DNA of 64,000 nt from Actinocatenispora sp036503555 (GTDB taxonomy: Bacteria; Actinomycetota; Actinomycetes; Mycobacteriales; Micromonosporaceae): contig DASXWQ010000090.1 in NCBI GenBank assembly GCA_036503555.1, forward strand, positions 1 through 64,000, given 5' to 3'. Shown here piece after piece: positions 51,901-60,222 of this stretch; the first letter of the stretch is position 1, and every line of letters begins with the position of its first letter. The notes under the pieces were generated by a model that was given only the letters and a program-made list of their open reading frames with translations, was not told the origin of the DNA and did not search any database. Made by a program: the position numbers and the translations under genes.

Positions 51901-52836
51901 ATGAGCGGCGGATGGCAGCCCGGGCGGACGGGGCCGGACGAGGCGAACCCGTTCGCCCACCGGGACGCCCCGCAACCCGGCTACGGCCCCGCCCCGGCCA
52001 CGCCCGGCGGTCAGGGCGCGCCGCATCCCGGCGCACCGACCCAGCCCGGCGGACCGACCCAGCCCGGGATGCCGGGGCAGCCCATGCCACCGCAGGCAGG
52101 ACCACCCCAGCCCGGGTACGCGCCGGGACAGCCGCAGTGGCAGCCGACCCCACCGAAGCCGAGGAAGGCGAAGTGGCCGATCTTCCTGGTACTCGCGATC
52201 GTGCTGGTCGTGCTGTGCGGTGGCGGCGCCGGCGGCGGATACCTGGCGTACCGGAAGTTCAGCGGGACGGACAACAACCGGTACCAGGCGAGCGGGCCGG
52301 CCTACCCGGCGCCGGCCGGCGGTACGGGCAAGGGATGGCAGGCGGGGGAGCCCGGCGCGAGCCGGAAGGTCGAGGTGTTCATGGACCTCGGCTGCCCGCC
52401 GTGCAAGTCGACGCACACCGCGATCAAGCCGGCGCTGGACAAGGCCGTCGCGTCCGGTGACACGCAGGTGCTGCTCTATCCCGTCGCGTTCACGGGTGAG
52501 CCGGCGAAGCGCGCGGCGAACGCGTTCGCCTGCACGAGCCTGGTGCACGCGGACCCCAAGGACTCGTTGAAATACCTGGACATCCTGTTCCAGCACCAGC
52601 CGACGGACGAGACCAAGGGCTTCGACGCCGACGACCTGATCGACCTCGCGCCGAGCGCCTTCCGGCGCAACGACACCTTCGACGGGTGCGTACGGACCGA
52701 GCAGTACGGCAGCTGGGTCGGTTCGGTCGGCGACACCGCGCAGCAGCGCGGGATCACCGGGGTGCCAGCGGTTTTCGTGAACGGCAAGAAGATCGACCAG
52801 CCCACCGCGGACGCCGTCACGTCGGCTCTCGGCTGA
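51901..52836 (+). CDS. Membrane-anchored DsbA-like thioredoxin-fold protein
   Basis: 311 residues: a cytosolic Pro/Gly/Gln-rich tail (about 1-95), one membrane helix (WPIFLVLAIVLVVLCGGGAGGGYLAY) and an extracytoplasmic DsbA/thioredoxin_4 domain. The active site is MDLGCPPCKSTH (CPPC, about 160-171) and the cis-proline loop is GITGVPAVFVNGK near the end. Likely an oxidase or isomerase for disulfides in secreted proteins, or a thiol reductase. ATG start; a GTG one codon upstream is possible. Its stop codon sits in the first hairpin of the array at 52832-52940. Confidence 0.9.
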   Translation: MSGGWQPGRTGPDEANPFAHRDAPQPGYGPAPATPGGQGAPHPGAPTQPGGPTQPGMPGQPMPPQAGPPQPGYAPGQPQWQPTPPKPRKAKWPIFLVLAIVLVVLCGGGAGGGYLAYRKFSGTDNNRYQASGPAYPAPAGGTGKGWQAGEPGASRKVEVFMDLGCPPCKSTHTAIKPALDKAVASGDTQVLLYPVAFTGEPAKRAANAFACTSLVHADPKDSLKYLDILFQHQPTDETKGFDADDLIDLAPSAFRRNDTFDGCVRTEQYGSWVGSVGDTAQQRGITGVPAVFVNGKKIDQPTADAVTSALG

Positions 52837-52940
52837 CGCCGTTGGTCAGCCGAGTGGCACGCTGACCGCCGTTGGTCAGCCGATGGGCACGCTGACCGCC
52901 GTTGGTCAGCCGATGGGTACGCTGACCGCCGTTGGTCAGC
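52832..52940. repeat. Tandem array of four 30-bp hairpin units (terminator array) between convergent genes
   Basis: GCTGACCGCCGTTGGTCAGC is repeated at 52861-52880, 52891-52910 and 52921-52940, and in a form one base shorter at 52832-52850. Each copy is a 6-7 bp inverted repeat (GCTGACC/GGTCAGC) with a six-base loop; the spacing is 29-30 bases. The stop of the DsbA-like gene lies in the first hairpin and the stop of the ligase gene (opposite strand) in the last, so both transcripts end in the array. Confidence 0.85.
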
Positions 52941-54414
52941 CGATGGGCCAGGTGTGCACGGGGCTGCCGGCGCGCATGTGCTCGACGTACCGCTGGAGCA
53001 TGGCGTGCAGGGCCGGGACCCGGTCGAGCTGGCGGTCGTCCTGAAGCTTGGTGACGGTCTCCGCCTGCCACTGCGCGCCGTTGAGGCCGGTGATGCACCG
53101 GCCCTCGATGATGCCGAGCAGGTGGTCGCGTACGCCGGGGTCGACGCCGAACCGGTCGAGCCCGTCGTACGCCGCGGGCAGCAGGTGCTTGAGCACCAGG
53201 TCGGTGACGGACACCTCGCCGATGCCGGGCCAGTACAGCCGGGACTCGATGCCGTCGCGGGCCGCGGTGTGGAAGTTCTCCTCGGCGGCGCTGAACGTCA
53301 TCTGTGTCCAAATAGGACGGTCCTGCTCGCTGAGCGCGCGGACCAGGCCGTAGAACAGCGCGGCGTTCGCGACCATGTCGGTGACGGTCGGCCCGGACGG
53401 CAGCACGCGGTTCTCGACGCGCAGGTGCGGGCGGTCGTTCATGATGTCGTAGACCGGGCGGTTCCAGCGGTAGACGGTGCCGTTGTGCAACCGCAGCTCC
53501 GCCAGCCGCGGTACGCCGCCGGACTCCAGCACCTGCCGCGGGTCCTCGTCGTCGATGACCGGCAGCAGCGGCGGGAAGTAGCGCACGTTCTCCTCGAACA
53601 GGTCGAAGATCGACGTGATCCACCGCTCCCCGAACCACACCCGCGGCCGTACGCCCTGCGCCTTGAGCTCGGCCGGCCGGGTGTCGGTGGCCTGCTCGAA
53701 CAGCGCGATCCGGGTCTCCGCCCACAGCTCCCGACCGAACAGGTACGGCGAGTTGGCGCCGAGCGCGCACTGCACGCCGGCGATGGCCTGCGCCGCGTTC
53801 CAGTAGTTGGGGAAGGTGTCGGGGGAGACCTGCAGGTGGAACTGGAGGCTGGTGTTCGCGGCCTCCGCGACGATCGAGTCGGTGAACATCGACAGCCGCT
53901 CCATCCCGCGGATGTCGATGATCAGATCCTCTCCGCGCGCGGTCAGGATCTGCTGGTTGAGCTGCCGGTAGCGCTCGTCGCCGGACAACGCCTCCGGCCC
54001 GACGTGGTCCCGGCGGAGCGTCGGCAGCGTACCGACCAGGCAGAGGTGCGCGCCGACCTCGCTCGCCGCGGCCTCCGCCCGGTCCAGCCGATGCCCGATG
54101 TCCGTCCGGTACGCGTCGAACCCGGTGCCGGAGATCAGCCGGGGCGGCACGTTCAGCTCCAGGTTGAACTGGCCCAGCTCGGCCTGGATCATCGGATCGT
54201 CGATGTGCGCCAGCACGTCGGCGTTCTTCATCGCGGGGGCCGCGGCGTCGTCGATCAGGTTGATCTCGATCTCCAGCCCGGTCAGCGGCTTGTCCGCGTC
54301 GAACGTGAAGTCGTTGAGCATCAACGCGAACACGTCGAGGCAGCGTCGGACCTTCTCGCGGTAGCGCTGGCGATCCTCGCGGGTGAACGCGTGCTCGTCG
54401 AGCTGCTTACCCAT
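52936..54414 (-). CDS. Glutamate-cysteine ligase family protein (GCS2)
   Basis: 492 residues of the carboxylate-amine/glutamate-cysteine ligase family, which joins the gamma-carboxyl of glutamate to an amine using ATP. Seen: GLEIEINLID (about 46-55, metal-binding Glu), QAELGQFNLELNVPP (about 75-90), TSLQFHLQVSP, VRYFPPLLPV, and the late RVENRVLPSGPTVTDMVAN. Length fits the actinobacterial stand-alone form. Actinobacteria use mycothiol and not glutathione, so the physiological product is uncertain. ATG start with GGGAGG 4 bases upstream. Confidence 0.88.
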   Translation of the reverse strand: MGKQLDEHAFTREDRQRYREKVRRCLDVFALMLNDFTFDADKPLTGLEIEINLIDDAAAPAMKNADVLAHIDDPMIQAELGQFNLELNVPPRLISGTGFDAYRTDIGHRLDRAEAAASEVGAHLCLVGTLPTLRRDHVGPEALSGDERYRQLNQQILTARGEDLIIDIRGMERLSMFTDSIVAEAANTSLQFHLQVSPDTFPNYWNAAQAIAGVQCALGANSPYLFGRELWAETRIALFEQATDTRPAELKAQGVRPRVWFGERWITSIFDLFEENVRYFPPLLPVIDDEDPRQVLESGGVPRLAELRLHNGTVYRWNRPVYDIMNDRPHLRVENRVLPSGPTVTDMVANAALFYGLVRALSEQDRPIWTQMTFSAAEENFHTAARDGIESRLYWPGIGEVSVTDLVLKHLLPAAYDGLDRFGVDPGVRDHLLGIIEGRCITGLNGAQWQAETVTKLQDDRQLDRVPALHAMLQRYVEHMRAGSPVHTWPIG

Positions 54415-54640
54415 CGGTCCTCCCGCGTCGCCCGATGTGGTGAACACCAACCGTATCCATCCGGCAGCCATCAGTGCCAGGGCCGTCCGGTCGATCTGCA
54501 CGGTTCGCCGTCCGGTCGTGTACGCAGTGCGATCCCCGCGTCGGCCAGTGTTCACTTCCTGCCCAGGTACGGCAGTACCCACCCGGACCGACCGGTCACC
54601 GTACGCGTCGGGTGACTGTCGCCACGCGGACACAACGGAC

Positions 54641-54668
54641 GGCGCCGTACCGGTGTCGGTACGGCGCC
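54641..54668 (-). terminator. Terminator after the beta-helix protein gene
   Basis: Perfect 11-bp stem (GGCGCCGTACC with GGTACGGCGCC) around GGTGTC, 16 bases beyond the stop of the minus-strand gene. Confidence 0.7.
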
Positions 54669-54684
54669 GCCAAAGTGGTCGGGA

Positions 54685-56658
54685 TCAGCCGCGCGGGCTG
54701 CCGACGGGGTGGTACGTGTTCGGATGACCGGCCGCGGCCATGTCCTCCGGCCCGGGCTGCGGCTGCTTCGGCCGCAGATCCCCGAACCCGACCCACGGCA
54801 GCGGGCCGACGTCCGGTGCCGTGAGCCTCGCGTACCGGCCGGACGGGCCGGCGTCGGGCAGGGCGCCGACACCCGTGAGGACGTTGTCGGTCACCACGTT
54901 GGTACCGGTGTTGCAGTTGGCGGTGGGACCGAAGACGTTGACCGGGCACTGCGCCATGTCCCGGTCGGCCACGTTCCCCGTCACCGTGTTGTCGTGCTGG
55001 CTGGTCGTCCAGATCGACAACCAGTTGTGCGCGTCCCGCACCACGTTGTGCCTCGCCGTGTAGTACGCGGTGCCCTCGTCGAGGTAGATGCCGTTGCTGA
55101 CGTTGTCGGCGTCGTGCCCGACCCCGTCGATCACGTTGCCGGTGATCGTGCTGCCCGGCTGGGCGCTCAGCGTGTAGATCCCGCCCATGTCCCACAGCAC
55201 CTGCCCGGCGTGCCGGATCATGTTGCCGGAGATCGTGTTGTCCTTCGCGTACGACGCCTTGCCCCAGCCCCAGCCGATCGAGATGCCGGTGTGCGACAGG
55301 TCGGCCAGGTCGTTGCCGGTGATCGTCGCCGAGTCCGAGTAGCCGAACCAGATCCCCGCCGCGTTCGGGTACTCCGCGCCGATGTCGCGCAGCACGTTGT
55401 CGCTGACCGTGTTGCGCGCGTTCTGCTGGCCGGGGTCGGCCTGCGCCGAGTCCTCCGAGTCACCGACCTGGATCCCGCTGTGCGAGGTGTCGGCCACGAC
55501 GTTGCCGACGACCGTGTCGTCCTGCGACCCGGTGTCCAGCGTCAACCCCGCCCCACCCAGGTGTACGAACGTGTTGCCCTCGATCCGCACGTGCTTGGCG
55601 TGCGCGAAGCTCACGTTCGCCGGCGTCTTCAACCACACCGGGTGCGCCCCGCCGGTCACCGCGTACACGCCGGACTGCCCGCCCGGGTACCCGACGCCGG
55701 AGTTCGGCCCCAGCCACGTCGCGTACGCGAAGGTCAGGCCGCGGACCACGACGTCGTGCAGCGGGGCGTCGGCGGTGCCGGTGCCGGTGAGCAGCGACTG
55801 CGCGACGGGCGCCTCGACGTCGGCGCTCGTCATGTCCTCGCCGGGCCGCGGCACGTAGTACAGGTCGCCGGCGGCGCGGTCCAGATAGAACTGGCCGGGC
55901 GTGCCGAGCAGCTCGTACGCGTTCTCCACCCAGGTGACGGTGTGGATGCCGAACGCGCCACGCTGGGCGTTCTCCCAGCAGGGCTGCTGCATCGTCAGCT
56001 CGCGGCCGGTGATCGTGTCGACCGGGCAGCGGAACGCCTTCCAGCGGTAGAAGCCGAGGATCTCGACGTCGCGCGGGTTGCGCCAGCCGGCCATCGTCTC
56101 GTCGGGCGCGGTCCAGCCGGTCGCGGTCTTCGTCCAGCCGTCCGGGTTGACCTGGCCGTGGTCGCGCACCGCCCGTACGCCGTCGACGTACAGCTGGCGG
56201 GTTTCGAGGTCGCCGACGTGCGTACGCCAGATGTTGCGGTCGGTGTCGGCCTGCGACCAGCCGGCGATCCGCCGGCCGCCGGACAGCACGGGGTGCGCGC
56301 CCGGCGCCGCCTCGTACACGACGTCGTAGCCGTTGGTGCCGGAGTCGGCCGTGCCGGTCAGCGTCAGCGGCCCGCTCTCCGGGTACGTCCCGTCGAGCAG
56401 CCGTACGACGAGGTCACCGGTCATGTCCGCGGTGTGCTGCCGGACGACGTCGCGGGCGCCGGTGAGCGAGCACGGTGCCGCCTGCGTGCAGTCGGTGCCG
56501 GCACCGTCGGGCGCCGCGTAGTAGACGGCCTGGACCGGATGGGTGTCGGCCGCCGCCGGCCCGGTCGGTACGGCCACGGCCACCGCGGCGGCCAGCCCGG
56601 CCCCGAGCAGCGCACTCCGTGCCGCGACGCCGGGTTTCCTGTTCCTGATCCGTTCCAT
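54685..56658 (-). CDS. Secreted right-handed parallel beta-helix protein
   Basis: 657 residues: signal peptide (about 1-37, ending GPAAA-DT), a strand-rich N-terminal segment (YYAAPDGAGTDCTQAAPCSLTGARDVVRQ, typical of secreted beta-helix glycosidases/lyases) and a long parallel beta-helix (about 290-600) of repeating N-x-V/I-x-x-N turns (DNVLRDIG, GNDLADLSHTGISIG, GNMIRHAG, GNVIDGVGHD). Probably binds or cleaves a polysaccharide outside the cell; related domains occur in xylosidases and alginate/pectate-active enzymes, but no catalytic residues can be named. ATG start with GGGGG upstream. Confidence 0.88.
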   Translation of the reverse strand: MERIRNRKPGVAARSALLGAGLAAAVAVAVPTGPAAADTHPVQAVYYAAPDGAGTDCTQAAPCSLTGARDVVRQHTADMTGDLVVRLLDGTYPESGPLTLTGTADSGTNGYDVVYEAAPGAHPVLSGGRRIAGWSQADTDRNIWRTHVGDLETRQLYVDGVRAVRDHGQVNPDGWTKTATGWTAPDETMAGWRNPRDVEILGFYRWKAFRCPVDTITGRELTMQQPCWENAQRGAFGIHTVTWVENAYELLGTPGQFYLDRAAGDLYYVPRPGEDMTSADVEAPVAQSLLTGTGTADAPLHDVVVRGLTFAYATWLGPNSGVGYPGGQSGVYAVTGGAHPVWLKTPANVSFAHAKHVRIEGNTFVHLGGAGLTLDTGSQDDTVVGNVVADTSHSGIQVGDSEDSAQADPGQQNARNTVSDNVLRDIGAEYPNAAGIWFGYSDSATITGNDLADLSHTGISIGWGWGKASYAKDNTISGNMIRHAGQVLWDMGGIYTLSAQPGSTITGNVIDGVGHDADNVSNGIYLDEGTAYYTARHNVVRDAHNWLSIWTTSQHDNTVTGNVADRDMAQCPVNVFGPTANCNTGTNVVTDNVLTGVGALPDAGPSGRYARLTAPDVGPLPWVGFGDLRPKQPQPGPEDMAAAGHPNTYHPVGSPRG

Positions 56659-56665
56659 GGTCCCC

Positions 56666-56720
56666 CTTACCGTATGAGGTAAGTGGGAACTCTACATAAC
56701 CAAGTGATCTATACAATGTG
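56666..56720 (-). promoter_or_regulatory. A/T-rich promoter region with inverted repeat upstream of the beta-helix gene
   Basis: On the minus strand a TAGAGT -10 candidate (56693-56688) lies in an unusually A/T-rich segment, and CTTACC-N6-GGTAAG (56666-56683) forms an inverted repeat between it and the start codon, in the position of a repressor site. Confidence 0.45.
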
Positions 56721-56737
56721 ACGTCGGATACGACGAA

Positions 56738-56761
56738 GGCGCCCCGGTCATCCGGGGCGCC
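56738..56761 (-). terminator. Terminator after yceI
   Basis: Perfect 10-bp stem (GGCGCCCCGG with CCGGGGCGCC) around TCAT, 25 bases beyond the stop of the YceI-family gene. Confidence 0.7.
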
Positions 56762-56785
56762 GTCGTCGTGCGGAGGGCGGGTGCG

Positions 56786-57361
56786 TCAGGAACGCACGGC
56801 CTCGCCCTCGATCTCGATCTTGATCTGCTTGCCGACCAGCACGCCGCCGGTCTCCAACGCCTGGTTGTACGTCAGGCCGAAGTCCTCGCGGTTGATCTCC
56901 GTGGTCGCGGTGAACCCGAACACCTGCTGCCCGTACGGGCTGAGCGCGGTGCCCTCCAGCTCCACCTTCAGCTCGACCGGCCGGGTCACGTCCTTGATCG
57001 TCAGCTCGCCGGCGACCGTGAACGTGTCGCCGTCGTGCCCGGTGATCCCCGTGCTCGTGAACGTCATGGCCGGGAACTTCTCCGTCTCGAAGAAGTCGCC
57101 GGTGCGCAGGTGGTTGTCCCGCGCCTCCTGGCCGGTCTGCACGCTGCCGGTGTTGATGCTGGCCGTGACCGAGGACTGCAGCGGGTCGTCCGCGATGGTG
57201 ATGTTCGCCTCGTACTCGCCGAAGTTGCCGCGCACCTTGCTCACCATCATGTGTTTGACGATGAACCCGACGCGCGTGTGTGCGGCGTCGAGGGCGTAGG
57301 TGCCGGGCGCCGGGATCGTCAGGCCCTCCCAGTCGCGTACCGCAACGGTGCTCTCGCTCAT
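56786..57361 (-). CDS. YceI family protein
   Basis: 191 residues, a lipocalin-like beta barrel binding isoprenoid or other long-chain lipids. Seen: the opening YALDAAHTRVGFIVKHMMVSKVRGNFGEYEA (about 21-51), DPLQSSVTASINTGSVQTG, NHLRTGDFFETEKFPAMTF and the final strand with DFGLTYN. No signal peptide, so cytosolic, unlike the enteric YceI. ATG start with GGAGGGG upstream. Divergent from a MarR gene, a frequent pair in actinobacteria. A good minus-strand promoter is visible: TTGACG (57440-57435), 18-base spacer, TAGATT (57416-57411). Confidence 0.93.
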   Translation of the reverse strand: MSESTVAVRDWEGLTIPAPGTYALDAAHTRVGFIVKHMMVSKVRGNFGEYEANITIADDPLQSSVTASINTGSVQTGQEARDNHLRTGDFFETEKFPAMTFTSTGITGHDGDTFTVAGELTIKDVTRPVELKVELEGTALSPYGQQVFGFTATTEINREDFGLTYNQALETGGVLVGKQIKIEIEGEAVRS

Positions 57362-57397
57362 CTCTCGTCCCCTCCGGGTGGTGCGGTGTGCATCTAC

Positions 57398-57454
57398 TTG
57401 CCTCAACAACAATCTACTCGGCAATTATTTCATTCGTCAACTACCTGGTAGCCT
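57398..57454. promoter_or_regulatory. Divergent yceI/marR promoter region with operator-like repeats
   Basis: Contains the yceI -35/-10 (minus strand, TTGACG and TAGATT) and the marR -10 TAGCCT (57449-57454). TTGCC-N17-GGCAA (57398-57424) straddles the yceI -10, and the palindrome CTACCTGGTAG (57441-57451) overlaps the marR -10. Both are plausible sites for the MarR protein. Confidence 0.55.
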
Positions 57455-57461
57455 GGAGGGC

Positions 57462-57968
57462 ATGACGAAGGAGATCTTCACGGACCCGCGCATCACCGTG
57501 ATGGGTCTGCTGAACGAGGTGCACGCCGGCATCAACGAGCGGTTCATGCCGCTGCTGGCCGAGTACAAGCTTTCTCCCGCCGAGTTCGACGTGCTCATCC
57601 GGCTCGCCCGTTCCCCGCGGTACCGGCTGCGCATGAGCGACCTCGCCGCCCAGACCATCCTGTCCACCAGCGGCGTCACCCGCGTCGTCGACCGGCTGGA
57701 GCGCGACGGGCTGGTCGCCCGCGAGGCGTGCCCCAGCGACCGGCGCGGATTCTTCGCCGTACTCACCGACGACGGCGTGGCGCGGGTCGAGTCGATCATG
57801 CCGGCGCACAACGAGCTGATCGAGAAGTGGTTCACCGGGCTGCTCACCACGGAGCAACTCACGTCCATGGAGCAGATGCTGCACACCATCCGCGACGCGG
57901 TACGACCCAGGTCGACGGCCGGCGTCAGCGGCGAGGTCGAGCGGCGCTGCCTGGAACGCCCGAGCTGA
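57462..57968 (+). CDS. MarR family transcriptional regulator
   Basis: 168 residues with the MarR fold: GLLNEVHAGINERFMPLLAEYKLSPAEFDVLIRLARSP (dimer helices and first DNA helices), recognition helix LAAQTILSTSGVTRVVDRLERDGLV and wing CPSDRRGFFAVLTDDGVARV. The ATG start follows a TAGCCT box by 7 bases and also has CTGGAGGG next to it. It probably represses itself and the divergent yceI gene. The long frame upstream is discarded, because it would cover the promoter region. Confidence 0.92.
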   Translation: MTKEIFTDPRITVMGLLNEVHAGINERFMPLLAEYKLSPAEFDVLIRLARSPRYRLRMSDLAAQTILSTSGVTRVVDRLERDGLVAREACPSDRRGFFAVLTDDGVARVESIMPAHNELIEKWFTGLLTTEQLTSMEQMLHTIRDAVRPRSTAGVSGEVERRCLERPS

Positions 57969-58007
57969 CCCGGCCGGGCTCCGGACCCGCCCGCCCAGGA
58001 CCCGGCC

Positions 58008-58030
58008 GGGCCGACCCTGGTCGGGCCCGG
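58008..58030. terminator. Imperfect GC-rich hairpin between convergent marR and CBS genes
   Basis: GGGCCGACC and GGTCGGGCCC arms (one bulged G) in a segment that also contains two copies of the palindrome CCCGGCCGGG (57969-57978 and 58001-58010). Confidence 0.35.
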
Positions 58031-58041
58031 GCCGGTCGGGG

Positions 58042-58458
58042 TCAGGAGCCGGTCTGCGCGCCGGCGGCCGGGCGCATCTCCGCCGCGGCGCGCGACCACA
58101 CCCGGATGATGTCGCGTACCGAGAGGATGCCGACGACCTCGTCGTGCTCGATGACGATGAGGTGCCGGAAGCCGCCCCGGATCATCGCGTCGGCGGCGTC
58201 GATGAGCGTCCACTCCGGGCCGGCGAAGACCAGGTCACTGGTGTGGTGCGACTCGGCGAGCTCCACGTCGGGGTCGAGCCCGGCGCCGATCGCGCGCAGG
58301 ATGTCCCGCTCGGTCAGGATGCCCAACCCGTACGAGTCGGGGTCGATCACGACGGACGCGCCGACGTTGTGCTGCGTCATCAGGGCGGCGGCCTGGCGCA
58401 GCGTGTGGCCCGGACCGATGGACACGACTGCCGGGCTCATCGCCTCGCGTACCTGCAT
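58042..58458 (-). CDS. CBS-domain protein
   Basis: 138 residues made of one Bateman module: two CBS motifs (VREAMSPAVVSIGPGHTLRQAAALMTQHNVGASVVIDPDSYGLGILTERDIL, about 3-54, and SDLVFAGPEWTLIDAADAMIRGGFRHLIVIEHDEVVGILSVRDI, about 74-117). It probably senses adenine nucleotides. No fused effector domain. ATG start with GGGGGTGAGG upstream. Similar stand-alone CBS proteins are common in dormancy/hypoxia regulons of actinobacteria. Confidence 0.92.
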   Translation of the reverse strand: MQVREAMSPAVVSIGPGHTLRQAAALMTQHNVGASVVIDPDSYGLGILTERDILRAIGAGLDPDVELAESHHTSDLVFAGPEWTLIDAADAMIRGGFRHLIVIEHDEVVGILSVRDIIRVWSRAAAEMRPAAGAQTGS

Positions 58459-58753
58459 GGCACCTCACCCCCGGTTTCCCACGGTACGGACATCCTCCCC
58501 CCAAGTGGCCCGAGTCACAAACTTTTCGTGCCGAGTGGTACGCCCGCCCCTGGTCCGGGCTGCCCGGCCGGGCACCGCCCCGACCTGCTGGTGAGCGGCG
58601 GAGGACCCGCGGCTTGGGAGCGTCGCCGCCGTTACCGAAAGAATGACCCACCCGGTAACGTCAGGTGAACTCCGGCGGGCCAGCACGTCGTGAGCGCACA
58701 GAATGTCACGGAAGCGGCGGGTCACCCGCCGCCGGCCGTGACCGTCAGGAGTC
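58459..58753. other. Intergenic region with two inverted repeats
   Basis: About 300 bases without a supported gene. CGTTACC-N17-GGTAACG (58630-58660) is a symmetric operator-like element, and GCGGCGGGT-C-ACCCGCCGC (58714-58732) a tight hairpin 38 bases before the cytidylyltransferase start, suggesting control of the following operon. Confidence 0.45.
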
Positions 58754-58769
58754 GAGAGGAGTGCGGGTC

Positions 58770-59489
58770 GTGTCGCTGAACGTCGTCATCCTTGCCGCGG
58801 GTATGGGCACGCGCCTGGGTCGACCCCATCCGAAGCCGCTCACCCGGCTCGCCGACGGTCGTACGATCCAGCAGCAGCAGCTCGACCACATCGAGGCGAC
58901 CTTCGGCGCCGACGCGCACGTGACCGTGGTGGTCGGGTTCAAGAAGGACCTGATCATGGAGGAGTCGGGCGGCCGGGCGAGCTTCGTCTACAACGAGTCG
59001 TACGACCAGACGAACACCTCGAAGAGCCTGCTCAAGGCGCTGCGGCTGTCCCCGCCCGGCGGCGTGCTGTGGATGAACGGCGACGTCGTCTTCGTACCCG
59101 GGCTGCTCGCGGAGCTGCGGCCGGCGATCGACGCGGACCGCAACTTCGTCGCGGTCAACACCGCCAGCGTGGCCGACGAAGAGGTCAAGTACACGCTGGA
59201 CGGCGAGGGGTACATCGCGGAGCTGTCGAAGAAGGTCGTCGGCGGGCTCGGCGAGGCCGTCGGTATCAACTACGTCTCCGCCGCCGACAAGCAGACCCTC
59301 ATCGAGCACCTCGACCTCGTCGACGACCAGGAGTACTTCGAGGGCGGCATCGAGGGCGCGATCCGCAGCGCCGGGCTCAAGGTGACCGCGATCGACATCT
59401 CCGCGTACGGCTGCGTCGAGGTCGACTTCGAGCCCGACCTGACCAAGGCCAACGAGCTGGACTCGGCCGAGCCCGGTGTCCAGGGCTGA
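58770..59489 (+). CDS. Sugar/alcohol-phosphate nucleotidyltransferase (LicC/IPCT-like)
   Basis: 239 residues of the NTP-transferase fold: nucleotide loop VVILAAGMGTRLG (about 4-16), PKPLTRLADG, then YNESYDQTNTSKSLLKAL and the metal motif LWMNGDVVF (about 103-111), closing with EVDFEPDLTKANEL. The YDQTNTSKSL segment is characteristic of CTP:phosphocholine and CTP:inositol-1-phosphate cytidylyltransferases, so a CDP-alcohol product is likely. The GTG at 58770 is chosen for GAGAGGAG spaced about 9 bases; a GTG at 58761 is possible. Its 3' end overlaps by 14 bases the CDP-alcohol phosphotransferase gene, its probable consumer. Confidence 0.87.
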   Translation: MSLNVVILAAGMGTRLGRPHPKPLTRLADGRTIQQQQLDHIEATFGADAHVTVVVGFKKDLIMEESGGRASFVYNESYDQTNTSKSLLKALRLSPPGGVLWMNGDVVFVPGLLAELRPAIDADRNFVAVNTASVADEEVKYTLDGEGYIAELSKKVVGGLGEAVGINYVSAADKQTLIEHLDLVDDQEYFEGGIEGAIRSAGLKVTAIDISAYGCVEVDFEPDLTKANELDSAEPGVQG

Positions 59490-60222
59490 GGCGCCGGTGG
59501 TCGCCGGCGGGGGCGGGCGACCGGTCGACGGGCCTCGTCCCGTCGACTTCTACCGGGTCAACCGCGGCGGCGGACTCTTCTCCGAGACGGTGAGCCAGCG
59601 GGGCGCGTCGTACCTGGCGCTCGTGGCGTACCGGCTGGGGTTGCCGCCGACTGCGCTGAGCGCCGGCAACCTCGTGCTGGGCCTCGCCACGTCGGTGTTC
59701 GTGGTGGCGACGGCCGGTCCGGTCGCGGCCGGGCACCTGCCGGCGTGGCTGGTGGGCGTGCTGGCGTTCGTCGGCTGGCAGCTGGCGTACTGCCTGGACT
59801 GCGCGGACGGGCAGCTCGCCCGGGTCGCCGGCAGCGGCAGCGCGGCCGGCGCGCGCGTCGACGTCCTCATCGACGTCGCGGTGCAGATCTCGATCGTGGC
59901 GGCCGTGTCGTCGGTCGCCGTCGCGCAGCGACCGTCCACCCCGGCCTGGCTGTACGCCGCGTTCGCCGGGAGCTGGATGGTCAACCTCGTCACGTCGGTG
60001 ATGGCGAAGGAAGGCACCAACGAAAGCCTGGTCGCCTCGTCCTCCCTGCCGGTACGCGTGGTCAAGCTGGTCCGTGACTATGGTGCGATGATCACCGTGA
60101 TCCCACTCGTGCTCGCCGTCGTACCGGCCTGGTCGGTGTGGCTGATGGTGCTGTTCACCGCGGTCAACGGGCTGTTCCTGCTGGCAAGCATCGCCACGGC
60201 GGGGCGGGCCAGCCTGCGGTGA
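59476..60222 (+). CDS. CDP-alcohol phosphatidyltransferase family protein
   Basis: 248 residues with about six membrane helices and a perfect family motif D-G-x2-A-R-x8-G-x3-D-x3-D in DCADGQLARVAGSGSAAGAR (then VDVLID), near 106-131. It transfers a phospho-alcohol from a CDP-activated donor to an acceptor alcohol with loss of CMP. Upstream overlap of 14 bases with the cytidylyltransferase and downstream overlap of 4 bases (GTGA) with the flippase show tight coupling. The acceptor could be a lipid, inositol or polyprenol-linked glycan; unknown. Confidence 0.9.
   Translation: MSRAEAPVVAGGGGRPVDGPRPVDFYRVNRGGGLFSETVSQRGASYLALVAYRLGLPPTALSAGNLVLGLATSVFVVATAGPVAAGHLPAWLVGVLAFVGWQLAYCLDCADGQLARVAGSGSAAGARVDVLIDVAVQISIVAAVSSVAVAQRPSTPAWLYAAFAGSWMVNLVTSVMAKEGTNESLVASSSLPVRVVKLVRDYGAMITVIPLVLAVVPAWSVWLMVLFTAVNGLFLLASIATAGRASLR

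Noticed and set aside
52832..52940. CRISPR array
   Set aside because: The units are 30 bases head to tail with only about 10 bases between hairpins, spacers are not unique, and no cas genes are present; it is a tandem terminator array.
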